64,000 bases of DNA from Pristionchus mayeri (GCA_036245805.1 BTRK01000002.1:8800689-8864688), one strand, 5' to 3'. Numbered from the stretch's first letter, positions 24,159 through 35,629 are shown. Numbers and translations: made by a program. Notes: generated from the sequence alone by a model not told the origin.

Positions 24159-25346
24159 TTTCCACTTCTGAGCCTCCCGGATGAACTCGTAACGAAAATT
24201 TTTGAGAAGATGAAAATGGCGGATCGCAAAAACCTCGGATCGATCAATTCTTTGGATAAACTCGAAAAGAATGCTCGTTACCGGAGATTTACAGAGATTA
24301 ATGTGGACATGGTTAGTGGCGTGCTTCTTAAAAATTCACGCTTGAGCAATTATTGACAATTGGCAAAACCAATCTAAACGAAGTGACTGCATTCTTCGAT
24401 AGAGCCTCAACACTCACATTGAATATCGTGGTAAAGTTACGGTCCAGCCGAGTTAATATTTCGAAAATCACTCAATAATTCTGCACAATGTTAGACACTT
24501 CTTCGGTTTATCACCACCCCCCCCCCCTTTCCCTCATTTAGTCCACTCACTTCTAGGTATTCATCCCCGATTTGTCGGCCTCTTATCCCTTCAATAATGG
24601 GCGGGGGTGGCCAGAAACCGAAGAAGTGCCCAATGTTAGTACATGTTTTAAGTTCGGAATGAAATACGATGAAGATGCTAAACTGCAAGGAGTACTGAAC
24701 CTTCTACACTTCGATAGATAGAATGCAAGCATCTACAGAGATTATTCTGGAAAGTATGTTTTTTTACATAATGGAATATAATTGTTGTGCTTTTACAGTA
24801 TTATCAGTCAGTTCGTTCGCGATTGCAAAAGAATTGAAGAAATGAACATAAAATGGTGGGGAATCGAAGATCAAATAGAGGGTGCTAAGCGAATGCTAAA
24901 GAGCCTACCGCAAATTGGTCGGTCGAGCATTCTCACGTTGGTGAGCAATGTTTCAGTTTGATTCTATTTCTCATATTTGCCGATTTGTAGTTAACATTAA
25001 GAACGATGCGGCGTAAGTTAAGTTTGTATATGGTATTTTGAAAATATCCATTACAGTTTTTGCAACCATTAATCGACGATGAGATGCTGCAACAACTCGT
25101 GTTCAAGTCATCCAGAGTTACAGTAAACCCTATATCAATAACATCAACAGGACTTTTGAAGGCCTTCGAGGTTTGCGTTCATTACGGCGTGATTATCTAC
25201 TGCATTTGTTCAGTTTTGTTTGCCAATTGTCTTATGATACCATTTAGTTGGTCTGGAGCTCGAATAACGGCAAGGAGGTCATGTGTCGTCATGTTTCCCA
25301 AGCGATCATCGACGAGCTATACGACCAATTTGACGCTCGATTTTAA
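24159..25346 (+). pseudogene. F-box gene with in-frame stop
   Basis: The first exon (24159-24311) encodes an F-box: FPLLSLPDELVTKIFEKM followed by DRKNLGSINSLDKLEK, the substrate-adaptor fold of SCF ubiquitin ligases. Further exons follow: 24653-24753, 24799-24940 (contains FVRDCKRIEEMNIKWW), 25057-25170 (FLQPLIDDEMLQQLVFKSS) and 25248-25346 (ends DELYDQFDARF then TAA). These line up with the paralogue at 52.6-53.1 kb. Exon 24653-24753 carries TAG in frame where the paralogue is open, and a MULE-like MITE sits just before it. No convincing initiator ATG was found upstream of the F-box. Nematode genomes carry very large, fast-evolving F-box families with many dead copies, which fits. Confidence 0.7.
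24495..24630. mobile_element. MITE with 9-bp target duplication (MULE-like)
   Basis: Inverted ends CACTTCTTCGGTTT and AAACCGAAGAAGTG enclose C-run and G-run ends (ccaccccc / gggggtgg). They are flanked by identical 9-bp copies of CAATGTTAG (24,486-24,494 and 24,631-24,639). A 9-bp duplication is typical of Mutator-like elements. It lies within an intron of the F-box pseudogene. Confidence 0.75.
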
Positions 25347-26404
25347 GTGAACCAGGAACAGAAGCTTGTAACACATCTTCTATCACATTCCACGCTTACA
25401 TACTGGGAGGAGGAGGACGTGTTGTTTGTTCGAATGTGCTCTCTAGGGCGGACTCACCCTGTTGAGCGCATGTGAAACCGTTCATCGATGTATTTGTTTT
25501 GCATGAACACATAATGGGGATAAACCGAACCTGGGAATAAACCGAGAATGCTCAGTGCTCTAAAATCTCTTTTATCGGACTTTGCCTCCCCCTCGGGAGC
25601 AACTGTCTCGCTCTCTCCGTATCATACACTCTTTCGCTCACTCTGATCGACAAGAGAGCGTGTGGTTTGGAGAGAGTCAGCCGAGTATCCCCTCGGGATT
25701 GGAATATCTGCGGTGTCACTCTTCTCCTAGTTGATGGCTGTCCAAGGTGGCACGCATTAGCATACAACGAGGGAGTGTGAGGATCGAGGAGGGTGCGAGA
25801 CGACGAGAGAAGGCGAGAGATCACACGATTGTGAGAGAGCAAAGCCATCTCCCCGCGCGGTCTCGGCTGACAGCTCCCGGGTGTAACTATGCAGGGGAGG
25901 GAAGACTAGAGGGAGGATCGGCAAGAGGGCCCATCCATTGTCCTATTTCGCACATTATCTCATGTTGACAAATTACGTTGTTGAGCAGTGGTTCGTACAA
26001 CTGTCTCGTACCATCAAAATAGTGAATGTTGATCTAAATAGAGCAACGATTAGTTAGAGAGCAGCGCACATCTGCTTCTCAGCTGATGGGCTTTGGTGTA
26101 ACCAATTCGGAGGGAGATTGCCAGATTTACAGAATGGGAGCTGCCTCTCTTTGTCCGTTTCCACTTAGCTTCCTTCGCTTCATTTTATCTTTTTCCTGTT
26201 CTTTATCGGCGAATAGATCTCAAGAACCGCATGCGCGCGGTTTCTGAATGTCTGTCTCCCAGGTTGTAAAACCGATCTTGAAGAGACTGCGGTATCCCCC
26301 GTTGCTCTTTCCCTGTCATTTCCTTGTCGACGCGTCTTTGTTGTTCTGAAAATGTGCCGATTTCAGAGACAGACAACTCAAGAGAGATACTCGATAGGAG
26401 CACA
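25347..26404. other. Upstream region of small gene at 26.4 kb; repeat-bearing
   Basis: No gene. The segment about 25,746-25,815 ('gtggcacgcattagcataca' then 'acgaggga ... gacgacgagag') matches about 41,025-41,088, upstream of the paralogous small gene at 41.5 kb. Around 25,600-25,690 there is a GAGAGAGCGTG / GGAGAGAGTC inverted motif similar to several other places in the window. Confidence 0.5.
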
Positions 26405-26837
26405 ATGGCTGATCGTGGTTGTGTAAGTTATTTTTTATGAATAATGTTTTTAATGTTGTTTTTAAATTTATTAATTAATTTCTAAAGGCAGTCCAGAAGC
26501 TGAGTGAGGGTAAGAAGACTGTCATCATTCGCCGTCCTGCAGTCGTCGAGGTATATTCATATTTTACTAGCCCGTTTGCGTCCCGTGCTAGCGGAGTACG
26601 TTTCGTAATCGCTCGTGATGTTGTACACACGCGAGGAATATCGCTTTATATATAGTTAGATGTACGAACGTGGGCGCAATAAGATACGAATAATTCATAC
26701 TACCATACATCATCAATTAGCTTTCCTATCAGGTCGAGTTCAACATCTCTGTCTGCTCCAACCCCGCTGTATCAGCCATTGAACTTCCATCGAAAAAGAT
26801 CGGAGAGCACGCTACCAAGGAGGACCCTCGTGGTTAG
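26405..26837 (+). CDS. Small protein of unrecognised family (S3)
   Basis: Three exons (26405-26422, 26488-26550, 26733-26837), all with GT-AG junctions, splice in frame to 61 residues. I do not recognise the family. The C-terminal half (VEFNISVCSNPAVSAIELPS, then KK ... and final DPRG) aligns with the 73-residue product at 41,477-41,767 (VDFTLALCSN, KSAIENPAKK, DPRG stop), giving a pattern of [VI]xF, CSN, AIExPxKK and a terminal DPRG. No signal peptide or membrane segment; the protein is short and basic. The upstream region also shares a repeat with the 41.5 kb gene. Coding status is supported by splice-site conservation and paralogy, not by known function. Confidence 0.7.
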
Positions 26838-27024
26838 GATGATTTATTTGAGGCATGCGTTTTTGATGATGTGTAATTGTTCACCAATCGATAAATTAAT
26901 AATAATACATATGACTGGCGCACAAGGATGAACAAATTGATTAGTATGAACAAATTTTCCCAAAGGAAAAGTGCACAATTTGAGCTCGAATTTTTGGTTA
27001 GAGCATTGCAAACGGGTTCGAATT

Positions 27025-29330
27025 TTAGGATGTACTATTAGGTGGAATAATTGAGCCGGAGACTTCGAATTTGCTTTCAACTGTTATTTTCTTCGATTTG
27101 GGGAAGAAGCTGCGAAGCCCATCTCTGTACGGTTTCACGAAGAGAATGATCGCAAGGGGATCCCTGGAAGAAGAAGCCTCTTTCCAATTGAAAAGGGAAA
27201 GTAGGAATTCGAAATTCGGGCCACTGTCTCTTCATTCTATCCTGACCAGTTGCGTAGCGATAGAGTTAATATAATGAAGAGACCGAATCTTTTCAACTAT
27301 ACCAAGCAGGAAAGATGGCCGTCAGAAGAGTGGCGACGATCTCGAAATCCTCCCAGATCGCCGGGAGGTTAGTTGTGAAGAAGAAGCAGGTGTACACGGA
27401 CACGATGGGAATAGCGGACTTAAATTAATTTGTTTTTTGTTGCAACAATGACTTTGTTTCAGTATCCAAATCCCTAGCTTCGGACACGACGCACAAATAA
27501 ATTAGGTGTGGATACGGATCCCATCAAATGCAACAAAGGTCCCAAAAATAAGTAATAGCCTACATTTCGTCCCGTTAAATTCTACAAGTAAAACTGAGAG
27601 TCTGACATGTGATGGGACCTGGATAATACATTTTGGGAAGCATGAAGACCCTGATGAGTTACCTGGGTTCGGTGGGTGCGTGAAATCACAGTACCGGCAC
27701 TAGGTCGGATGATCACCGTCGGATGATAACCTACTGGATGATAACCAAAAAATATACCCTTCTGTAGAACTTTCACAGTAGGTTCCCAGTGTCAAAAATT
27801 ATTCTGTGAAAGTTCTATGGAAGGGTCTATTTGTTGGTTATCATCCAGTAGGTTATCATCCGACCTAGTCCCACACTACCTGCACACAAATCGCCAATAG
27901 CAACTGCTTGTGCAGTCGAGTGGATGAACTGGACGCATTCTTGGCAGCAACTCTGATCGCACGGCAAGTAAGCCAGGCAAAAGCGAATGCAATGAGTAGA
28001 TTTGCCGATATCACTGAATCAATTATAACGACGGCGATGATCGAATCGAGAACGAGGGCTCCATGATCATCCTGCAACAGTTGATAAAGATAACGTCACA
28101 TCTAGGTATGTTCATTAATCCCTCTGTCAATAGCTGTCAGTATGATAAAATGCTTTGGAAATGCCTTCTTGAAAGGTTATTTTCAGATAATTGGCATTAT
28201 TGCAATCATTCTAGGAATTTACCGATACACCATACCATGCGACTTCAGATTGTTTATTTTCTGAAAATATAATTAACTATTTTCTTACCCGAAAGGGTAT
28301 CGATAGCCATCCGTTCGGTACAGTTTTATTTATCCTCATTGCTAGCTTTTCCTTAGCGACATGTATGTCCGTAGTCTCATAGTCCGGAGTCAGCGCGAGG
28401 CAGAGATAGAGGCTGAAAAGTGGTATTACCAGTGCGACATCTCACTACTAGTCCGGTCGAGAACGAGAATACAGCTAGAAATACCATTTCTAGCGTCCAT
28501 GCCACTCACTATATGCAGAATGATCCAACGAGATAGCAGATCAGGGCTCCGAAGAATTGCCAGTTTGAGAAAATCCTCAGTTTTTCAGGGCTGGAAACTA
28601 ACATTTCTTGAGATAGAAATGCTTGATCATGCGTAACAACAACTTGCACAAAAAAAACTAAAAGAACAACAACAACATCAACATCAACATCAACAACAAC
28701 AACTTACGCAACAACTGCCAAATATCGATAAATGAAGTGGATCGTGAGCAGGGTCAGTGGCCACATGTACAGAACGCAGAAAGCCGCGGTAATTTCCTGA
28801 CAATAAGAGTGTTTCTTTTAGACAACATACCCTTCTGAGGAGCAACTGACTCTCTTCAGTTTGCATGCTCTCTCGTCTCTTTGACCGTCGAGAGAGCGTG
28901 CAAACTGAAGAGAGTCAGATCATTGCTCCATTCTGAGAGCATGGACAACATTGATTCACGAAACTGTATCCCTTTATGTACATTTTCACGAAGCATTCTA
29001 AAATGCAGCTCACTCGGCTTCCCCATTCGACATTCACTACTGTATTAAAGGAGTAAGTAGTATCCACGATTTGCTGAACATTTTGTTAATGGAAAATTCG
29101 AAAAACTCTTGCCGGATCAAGCACAAAATGCGAGATTGCAAGAATAACATTGCAGGTTGAGAACATCGCCAGCAAGTATTTATAAGAGCCTATGGCTTCG
29201 CGGGAGAACTTGTAAATGAGAAATAACAGCAGAACGTTGAAGATAATAGCTGGAACTAAAATTCAATAGTAAATGTTAGTAAAAAAGCGAGCATCATACC
29301 TACTTGCGCGTCAGTGAGCAGTTTTACCAT
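27025..29330 (-). CDS. STR-superfamily 7TM chemoreceptor, gene D
   Basis: Predicted chemoreceptor, paralogous to gene A. Nine exons splice in frame to 324 residues: 29300-29330, 29113-29255, 29014-29073, 28708-28796, 28510-28590, 28289-28412, 27880-28071, 27303-27418, 27025-27163. Sizes 143, 60, 89, 81 and 124 are identical to gene A. The final exon of A is split here by an extra intron that interrupts the Trp codon of FPAW|DPLAIILFVKPYRDG. The family tracts FSREAIGSYKYLLAMF, HFIYRYLAV and AKNASSSS are present. The donor after exon 2 is GC (CCG|gcaaga). Two small inverted-repeat elements lie in introns (28,847-28,917 and 27,701-27,868). I see no frame-breaking lesion, so it is probably functional. 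Confidence 0.82.
27701..27868. mobile_element. Inverted-repeat MITE (168 bp) in gene D intron
   Basis: Arms start ACTAGGTCGGATGAT and end ATCATCCGACCTAGT. Within each arm 'ggatgataacc' and 'gttctatgg / gtagaac' pair as well. The AGGTCGGATGA ends resemble the mini-MITE family (copies at 1.1, 5.6 and 23.2 kb). Located between exons 7 and 8. Confidence 0.75.
28847..28917. repeat. 71-bp hairpin in gene D intron
   Basis: A 29-bp arm beginning TGACTCTCTTCAGTTTGCAT pairs, with a single mismatch, with the right arm ending AAACTGAAGAGAGTCA, around an 11-13 base loop. It carries the GAGAGAGCGTGC motif that recurs in other inverted elements of the window. Confidence 0.8.
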
Positions 29331-30430
29331 TAGCACGATTACTATTTATCGTTGTGGATTGCCAACCTCCAAAAAATTCTGAAATATCTGAATTCCGTAA
29401 CGAATCTCAGTGAAATGAGATAAACATGTTTTTCTCAGTATACGTAAGACATTACTCGAAAAAAGGCGAACATAGGTGTTTTGTTTATGTTTATCGATGA
29501 TAGCATGCCAACAATATCACATACACGCCCTCAATAAGTGTGATTTCATTCGCACATCTAATGAAATTATCCTAAGAAGGTAAAGCACGAAATAATAACT
29601 GGAAATATTGACGTTATTTATACTCATCCATTCAAGAACATGTTATAAATGCATATTGTAAAAATGAGCGAAAAACAAACACGCTGAACTTTTTAGACTC
29701 TACACTTATTCAAGGAAGTACCAGATGGCGGAAAATGATCTGTCTTTATATTTCACCACACAGTAAGAGGAATTTAAAGTACCTGCTCTTAATCTCTCAT
29801 AATCCATAGCAAGTGCTATCATACCACGAGGACATAGTGAATGGCATTTATCAGCATTAGGGCAGATGGTATGCAGTACCGTACCTCACACACATTGCAC
29901 TTACGAACCTAAAGAATCAAACACAGATTTGGAGAAGTAAATCATTGTAACATGTCGACAAGTGTACTCGTAACGTATTCAATTCAAACAGCGGTCAGAC
30001 AGAGGGAGAGAGCGCGTGGTAGTGATATTTTCATCTTGAAGTAGCATTCGTGTTTCCATGATCCACCAGTATATCTCTCGTAGTGTTCATATTCGACCCG
30101 GAAAAAATGATGAACTTGTGATGGACCTATTGTTGCTAGACCACCTACCTGTCAACACTAATGCACTTGAGTCGAGACGGTATTTTATGGTCAAATATTA
30201 TTCATTAACAGCTTCTCGGGAACGTACTCACTAAGCACGAAGAAGACAGGTGATATTATTCATATTTCAGGCGTCTTCTGAGAGCATGCGCGAAATGTTT
30301 TATCAATAAGTACTCACTGTCCATAAATGTCTTGTGGATATCGTTCAAAGTTGGGGCTCCTACTTACTCGAGGTCAGAACAGTCTCACGAAAGAGCCGAG
30401 CTAAATTAGCAAAAATATGAAATCTTGGAA
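29331..30430. other. No gene recognised
   Basis: Upstream spacer of chemoreceptor D. Open frames are short and have no family motifs. A GAGAGAGCGCGTGGT motif is at about 30,007. Confidence 0.4.
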
Positions 30431-30557
30431 TGAGTTCTAGTCGGTTTTAGCCATCCTGGGGCATGCCCGAGTGACCCCTGAAGTCTTGTTGTACAGACTT
30501 CATCTGGGACCTTCCTGCACCGGGTGCCCCAGGATGGCCAAAACCGGTTAGACCTCA
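30431..30557. repeat. 127-bp imperfect hairpin
   Basis: The left arm around TTTTAGCCATCCTGGGGCAT pairs with the right arm around TGCCCCAGGATGGCCAAAA. The outer 'tgagttctagtcgg' pairs with 'ccggttagacctca'. Likely a short MITE; no target duplication was defined. Confidence 0.7.
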
Positions 30558-30748
30558 TTTCACGATCTCCTCTCCATTCCCTGTCTCTGCTCAATTATCT
30601 CGTGAGAGGCGTGATATATTCATGGTGGAATAAAATGACAATAAATAACATTATCTGTGTGGACATAATTGTGCCTGTTCACAAAACACTAAAGTAGTGT
30701 TATTTATACAACCCCAATCATTTACATTCGAGATCTCTACTGAGAGGC

Positions 30749-30960
30749 TAGGGTGACTGAAATGGATCAACGGGTCGCTATTTAGAGAGCCTCGGCAGAT
30801 CAGAGACGGAAGAGACGGTTAACCGTCCCCTCTGGCAGTCCTACTCTCTCTATTTACTGTGGTGATAGAGACTCTCTCGTATCTCTCTCCCTCCTCTCAC
30901 GGATGACCCGTATGAGAGAGTAAACAAGACGGTTAACCGTGATCCATTTCAGCCACCCTA
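30749..30960. mobile_element. hAT-type MITE (212 bp) with perfect 8-bp target duplication
   Basis: Ends TAGGGTGACTGAAATGGATC and GATCCATTTCAGCCACCCTA are inverted with one mismatch and flanked by identical TGAGAGGC at 30,741-30,748 and 30,961-30,968. The interior contains 'gacggttaaccgt' palindromes and CT-rich repeats. Non-autonomous. Confidence 0.88.
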
Positions 30961-30992
30961 TGAGAGGCGCGGAATTGTGTCGGCAACAATCA

Positions 30993-32511
30993 TTAAAATA
31001 CGGTCGTTTCGTACGTGGTCACTGTCTCAATCTTCTTCCTCCTCACAAAGATGCTCAGAAATCCTTCCCTATACGGTTTCTTCAGCAATATCATCGCTAG
31101 TAGGTCCCATGCGGGAAATATTGCCGTCAAGAAAGTGGAATCGGTTTTGAAATCCTCCCAATGGACTCCGATCAGAGGCAGATTCGTGTTGATGGCGTAG
31201 CAGGTGTACACGAACACGATTGGAATCGCAGTCTGAATACAATTAAGATTAGTAAAATTAAGATTAGTATAAAATTTCTATTCAATGCAATTCTGTAGGT
31301 TAAGTATGAGGGAAAATGCAAAGATATTGCAAAGATATATTCGAAAGCTTGCGGTGGATATGGTTGTATACAAGAGTCACCTCGAATCTAACAAGGTTAT
31401 TATCTACTAAATTGTATAGCTGAACTTAATTTCCCGAGATACTCGATTGAGCAGCGAGAGACCGCGCAAAAATGAAAATCTGGTGACTTAAATTTCGAAA
31501 TCCTGTTCATACCTGCACACAAATAGCCACCAGCAGCTGCATCTGGAGTCCGTTCGATGAGCTCGAAGCATTTCTTGCACTCTTTTGAATAGCGCGGTAA
31601 GTGAGTAGCGCGAGCGAATATGTGATGAACAAATTGGCAGCTTGAGCAACGTCCATTGTCGCAATGAAGATAATAGAATCTTGAACAAGCGCTCCGTTGC
31701 GCTGAGAATTTCCGGTCAAATTTTAGGAATGTGTAAGTCGAGGAGTACCCAATAAGTCATTGATATCCATCCATCCTGTATTGTGCGGTTTATTCTCGCT
31801 GATAACTTTGCACGAGCCTCTATTATCTCCGGAGTATCGGAATCAGGAGTCAAAGATAGGCAAATGTAAAGGCTGAATCGAGGTAATACATTGGAAACTT
31901 ATTTTAATATTACAAACTCACTAAAGGCATGAATGACCGATGAGGTAGAAGCCTAAAGCTCCGAAAAACTTTCGATTAGCAAACACTGCGAGCTTTCCGG
32001 GTCCGAAATGGTAGCTTAATTTGAAGTTTGGCAATATGTCGTACGCAACAATGGCCAAGTATCGGTAAATGAAGTGAATTGTTAAAAGAATGATTGGGAA
32101 TCCGTAAACGACGCTGAAGGCACCGGTGAGAATCTATAGAATGAATTGTAGCGTCCTTTTCAACGATGTTCGCTCACTACATTGAATGTGTAAGTGCTTC
32201 ACTATTTCCTGAAATTGTTTCGTTTATCTGTTTTTATGAATGACAAAATAGAACTTACCGGATCAAATACGAAATGAGCAATTTGCCAGGACAAAATTGC
32301 AGCTGGAAAATATCATGAGCAGGTATTTGTACGAGCCTATGCTCGTCCGAGATAATTTCAATATTATGTACAGAAGAAGACAATTGAGTATAAGCGAAGG
32401 AACTGAAATATAATTAAATAATTAGTGAAATTCTTTTTCACAATATTGAAAATTCCCAAAAAACGGAAACTTGCCTAATTGTGCTTTGGTGAGCACCTTA
32501 ACAGGAAACAT
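30993..32511 (-). pseudogene. STR-superfamily chemoreceptor, gene E (frameshifted)
   Basis: Paralogue of A, B and D: exon 1 32475-32511, exon 2 32259-32402, exon 3 remnant about 32178-32208, fused exons 4+5 31922-32133, exon 6 31749-31872, exon 7 31513-31701, last exon 30993-31232. Exon 2 is 144 nt instead of the conserved 143, because an extra A in the tract encoding the end of TM2 leads to a TGA before the splice site. Exon 3 has shrunk from 60 to about 31 nt, which does not restore the frame. Exon 1 ends in a GC donor. The intron between exons 4 and 5 is replaced by open coding sequence. The TM7 motif reads FPAWDLLAM instead of DPL. Later exons remain open, so decay is recent or partial. 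Confidence 0.78.
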
Positions 32512-33284
32512 GTCTGCCACTCTGAATAAGATTATTGAAGTAGCGAAAATGAGCTTGAACAGTAACGAATAATGATACACATAACAGAATTGGAGTAAAT
32601 ATATTGCACGTTGTTTAAACACAAATGCTATCCACACGTTAGCTTATGATACGAATCATATGAACAACGCACAATATTACAACAATAATTATGAAATTGG
32701 GAAAACACATTGTCAATTCGGACAAGGCGTGTACGAAGGTCATACTCGGAGATTATATAAAAGTATCGAAACAACGAGTGTTTTCTGGCTAAATTTCTTT
32801 GGTTTAGCTAAAGTTTGGAATTTTTGGTTTAGCTACAGTTTGCGTAGATACATTATTTCACTAATGATATGTTTTCCGTGTCCATCAAATATCTCGTTCC
32901 CTTAGGGGAACAATATATTGGTGTCCCCTATCAGGAAATTATATCACGATATTGCCATCGTTTGCTATGAATTTAAAATATATGTTAATATGAGAAAGTG
33001 TATGCAACAAATGCACCTGGATTTGCATAATAGCATTTGCTTCGTGATGACGTTAAAAACAGTTATTTGATATCATGTGTTTCTTCCTATTGATACTCTG
33101 TTTTTTATTAAGATTGTTGTCAGCGAGATCGTAAAATCATCAGTACCGGAAAAACTATTCAGAAACAACTCCTTTCTGTGGAAGACTTTCATCATTCAAC
33201 AAGCACACCACCTGAAGCGAATACATGTTGTTTCACATTCCAGGGCACTACTTCGTGCGACTTTATAATTGAACCAAAGACGTT
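32512..33284. other. No gene recognised
   Basis: AT-rich spacer upstream of chemoreceptor E and 3' of the tRNA. Short open frames without motifs. Confidence 0.4.
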
Positions 33285-33355
33285 GCCCATGGCTGGAATC
33301 GAACCAGCGTCGCCACGGCCACAACGTGGAGTTCTAACCACTATACTACTTGGGC
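33285..33355 (-). tRNA. tRNA-His (GTG), copy 1
   Basis: The minus strand folds as a cloverleaf: acceptor GCCCAAG / CATGGGC, D-arm region TAGTATAGTGGTTAGAA with A-box, anticodon loop CGTTGTGGCCG with GTG, and T arm with B-box GGTTCGATTCC. No intron. One acceptor position (the sixth, A opposite A) is mispaired, unlike the copy at 50.2 kb. It may therefore be a weakened or drifting copy. Confidence 0.85.
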
Positions 33356-34226
33356 CGTCAGCTAATAGTAATAAGTATACACAAGTGCCTGAGGTGGTTT
33401 AATTTGATTACAATTACGTAAATGAGTTTTTACCCGGAAAAATGTCGTTCGAATTACGACGAAACATCAACGTGGGGATTGTGTTGTCTGAAATCTCAAT
33501 ATGGAATGCAATCAGTTTTCCACCTTTAATTTGGCGAAATTGTTTCGCATACGTTTCACGGATAAAATATAATTAAGGTTTTAGAATGTCAATATCCAAC
33601 CAGTTTCGTGTTCGAAGTGAAAAAAATAAAGGATAGACAAAAAATGTCTGGTGAACGCATGTTGATAACTCTTGCAAAGTAAATAATTATGAAATTTGTC
33701 TCGATACCTCACTGATATATTATATTCTATCTACGCCCGAAAGCGCAGCGAGACACGGATAATTAAAGGGATTTGGCATTATATCATGAATTTATTTCAT
33801 TTCACTTTAAATGACCAAATATTATGATAAATATAAATAAAAAATAATACAAATTAATATAATAATTAATTTATGCAGTTAAAAGTACGGTATTGACATA
33901 CCCAGTACGAGAGTAACGTTGATTCGCTATGGTCCGCTAAACAGCGATATGGTGGGATTTGGCAGTTTGCCAAGTTCCTCTTGGAGCTTCTGATTCTTTT
34001 CCGACGTCTCTTGGCATTTTCTTTGTATTATTGGCTCATTCAGTACTTATTTTCTAGTTTGCTTCAAGCTAATCACTATTTTGAACATTCCCGCTTGAAA
34101 TTCACGACACGAACCCAGTCAATCACGCTAGAATGTTGTTTCGTTGAACCAGCCTGATGACCTTCGTCTCTTTACCGTGGCGTGTGTATTATTGTTTGTT
34201 AAACTATAATATTGTGCGCATTACAG
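33356..34226. other. No gene recognised
   Basis: AT-rich sequence without exon structure, ahead of the ribosomal-protein exon mosaic. Confidence 0.4.
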
Positions 34227-34322
34227 AGGGCCATACCGTCCCTCACCATGCCCGAGAAGTTCCAGCACATCCATCGTGTGATGAACACCAACATCGAAGG
34301 GAACAAGATGATCCCTTTCGCC
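34227..34322 (+). pseudogene. Fragment of ribosomal protein S18, N-terminal part
   Basis: After an acceptor-like TTACAG, the frame reads SLTMPEKFQHIHRVMNTNIE and then GNKMIPFA. This is the conserved amino end of small-subunit protein S18 (uS13), starting a couple of residues into the family. The expected next exon is absent; the sequence degenerates after the PFA tract and meets a GTTTGT donor-like site. It is the first of five ribosomal-protein pieces in this interval and encodes no complete protein. Confidence 0.8.
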
Positions 34323-34584
34323 CCTTCCTCCCAGCAAGGTTTGTCCCGTTTACTTTGGTTCTCAATTCTTTAGTTTGACTCATCTTTCCTGGGAAAAATT
34401 GCCCAATTTTCTCCTTATCGCACTCTCTATTGCTTCATGACTGGCGAAAGAGCACGTAAAAAGAAGAGTCAGGTTTTTTCGACACACTCTGCGACATTGT
34501 TATTTCGTGTACTATATTCATGTGTTTAGTGGGCAGGATTTGTAGGTAGAAAACATGTCCTGTAATTCATCTTATTCCGTTCAG

Positions 34585-34695
34585 GGAGTCGACCGGCGAT
34601 AAGTTTGCCCTCAAGTGGATCGACACTTCCTCCAAGTTCGGCCACGGACGCTTCCAGACCACTGCCGAAAAGAAGGCCTTCATGGGCATTGACAG
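34585..34695 (+). pseudogene. Fragment of ribosomal protein L3, C-terminal part
   Basis: Bounded by TTCAG and a GTACG donor, this piece encodes [20 protein letters not shown] followed by AEKKAFMG, the conserved near-C-terminal block of large-subunit protein L3 (uL3). Nothing else of L3 is nearby. It lies between S18 and S2 fragments on the same strand, so the order is not that of any normal gene. Confidence 0.8.
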
Positions 34696-35401
34696 GTACG
34701 CTTATTTTTTTCGATCAAATCATGTGTCTTGATTTCGTTCCTGGTTTGAAAAAAGGAATACTTTGGTACAAATCGTTCATGGCCAACTGTTTCACCCCAA
34801 CTTCTAATTAGCCACGCGAATTTGATGTTTTAATTTTGAACCTTTCAAAGCAACGCCCATAGCTCACTAATAGGTTATTATTTATCTCTACTATACAATT
34901 AATATTTATATTGATTTATAAATTTTGAAATTGTTTATTTTAAAAATATTTACAGCTCGAAATACGCTTAACGATTATCGATTTTTCTTAAATGTTTTGA
35001 TTGGTTGTCCTTATGGATTTCGACAGCTTTAAAATATTCTCCATATATTTGCCGTTCGAAAATGGTGCTGTGAGCAAAATAATATGAAAAATAAAGCAAT
35101 TTAGAGATAAATTTAGACGGCGACTTGATTTGAAGAATAATTTTCACATGGTTTTTTCCATTTTTTCTCTCGATTATTTTTTGTTTCGTTCTACAACTTG
35201 CTAAAGCCACGCTCACCTCAGGCTACTTATGCAATATGCTTTGCCTACATACTCGTGGCATTTGGGATGATTTTAGATATTGTGTTTTGCTTCGTGGTGA
35301 GAACAATGGGCCGTGAAGGGAAATGATAGGCTTAGGCACACTTCGCCGGATCCATTTTAGTAATTATTTTCTCGAGGGCGTATTACCAGCGCCAGCATTT
35401 C

Positions 35402-35600
35402 TGCATTATGTCGTACCAGAATGAGCGGAGTAGGAATGAGGAGGAAGTATGACAGGATAGGATAGGTGATGGTCGAAAATTATTTACTAAAATTACTAAC
35501 TAACCATAACGTATGGTACTCTTCAGCTATACCGTCATACCCTATCCTATCATACCTCCTCCTCATTCGTACCCCGCTCATTCTGGTAAGACATACTGCA
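35402..35600. repeat. Inverted repeat between L3 and S2 fragments
   Basis: Left arm 'tgcattatgtcgtaccagaa' with 'tgagcgg' and 'aatgaggaggaagtatgac' pairs with right arm 'cctcctcctcattcgtaccc' and 'attctggtaagacatactgc'. About 80 bp per arm, imperfect. Confidence 0.7.
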
Positions 35601-35629
35601 GAAGTGCCCCAGTGCCTATATCATTTCAG

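Noticed and set aside
27164..27302. Insertion disrupting the TM7 motif of chemoreceptor D
   Set aside because: The segment starts GT, ends AG and restores FPAW-DPL exactly, so it is an intron.
31979..32046. Missing splice acceptor before exon 5 of chemoreceptor E
   Set aside because: The sequence reads through in frame from exon 4, so no intron is needed there; the real lesions are in exons 2 and 3.
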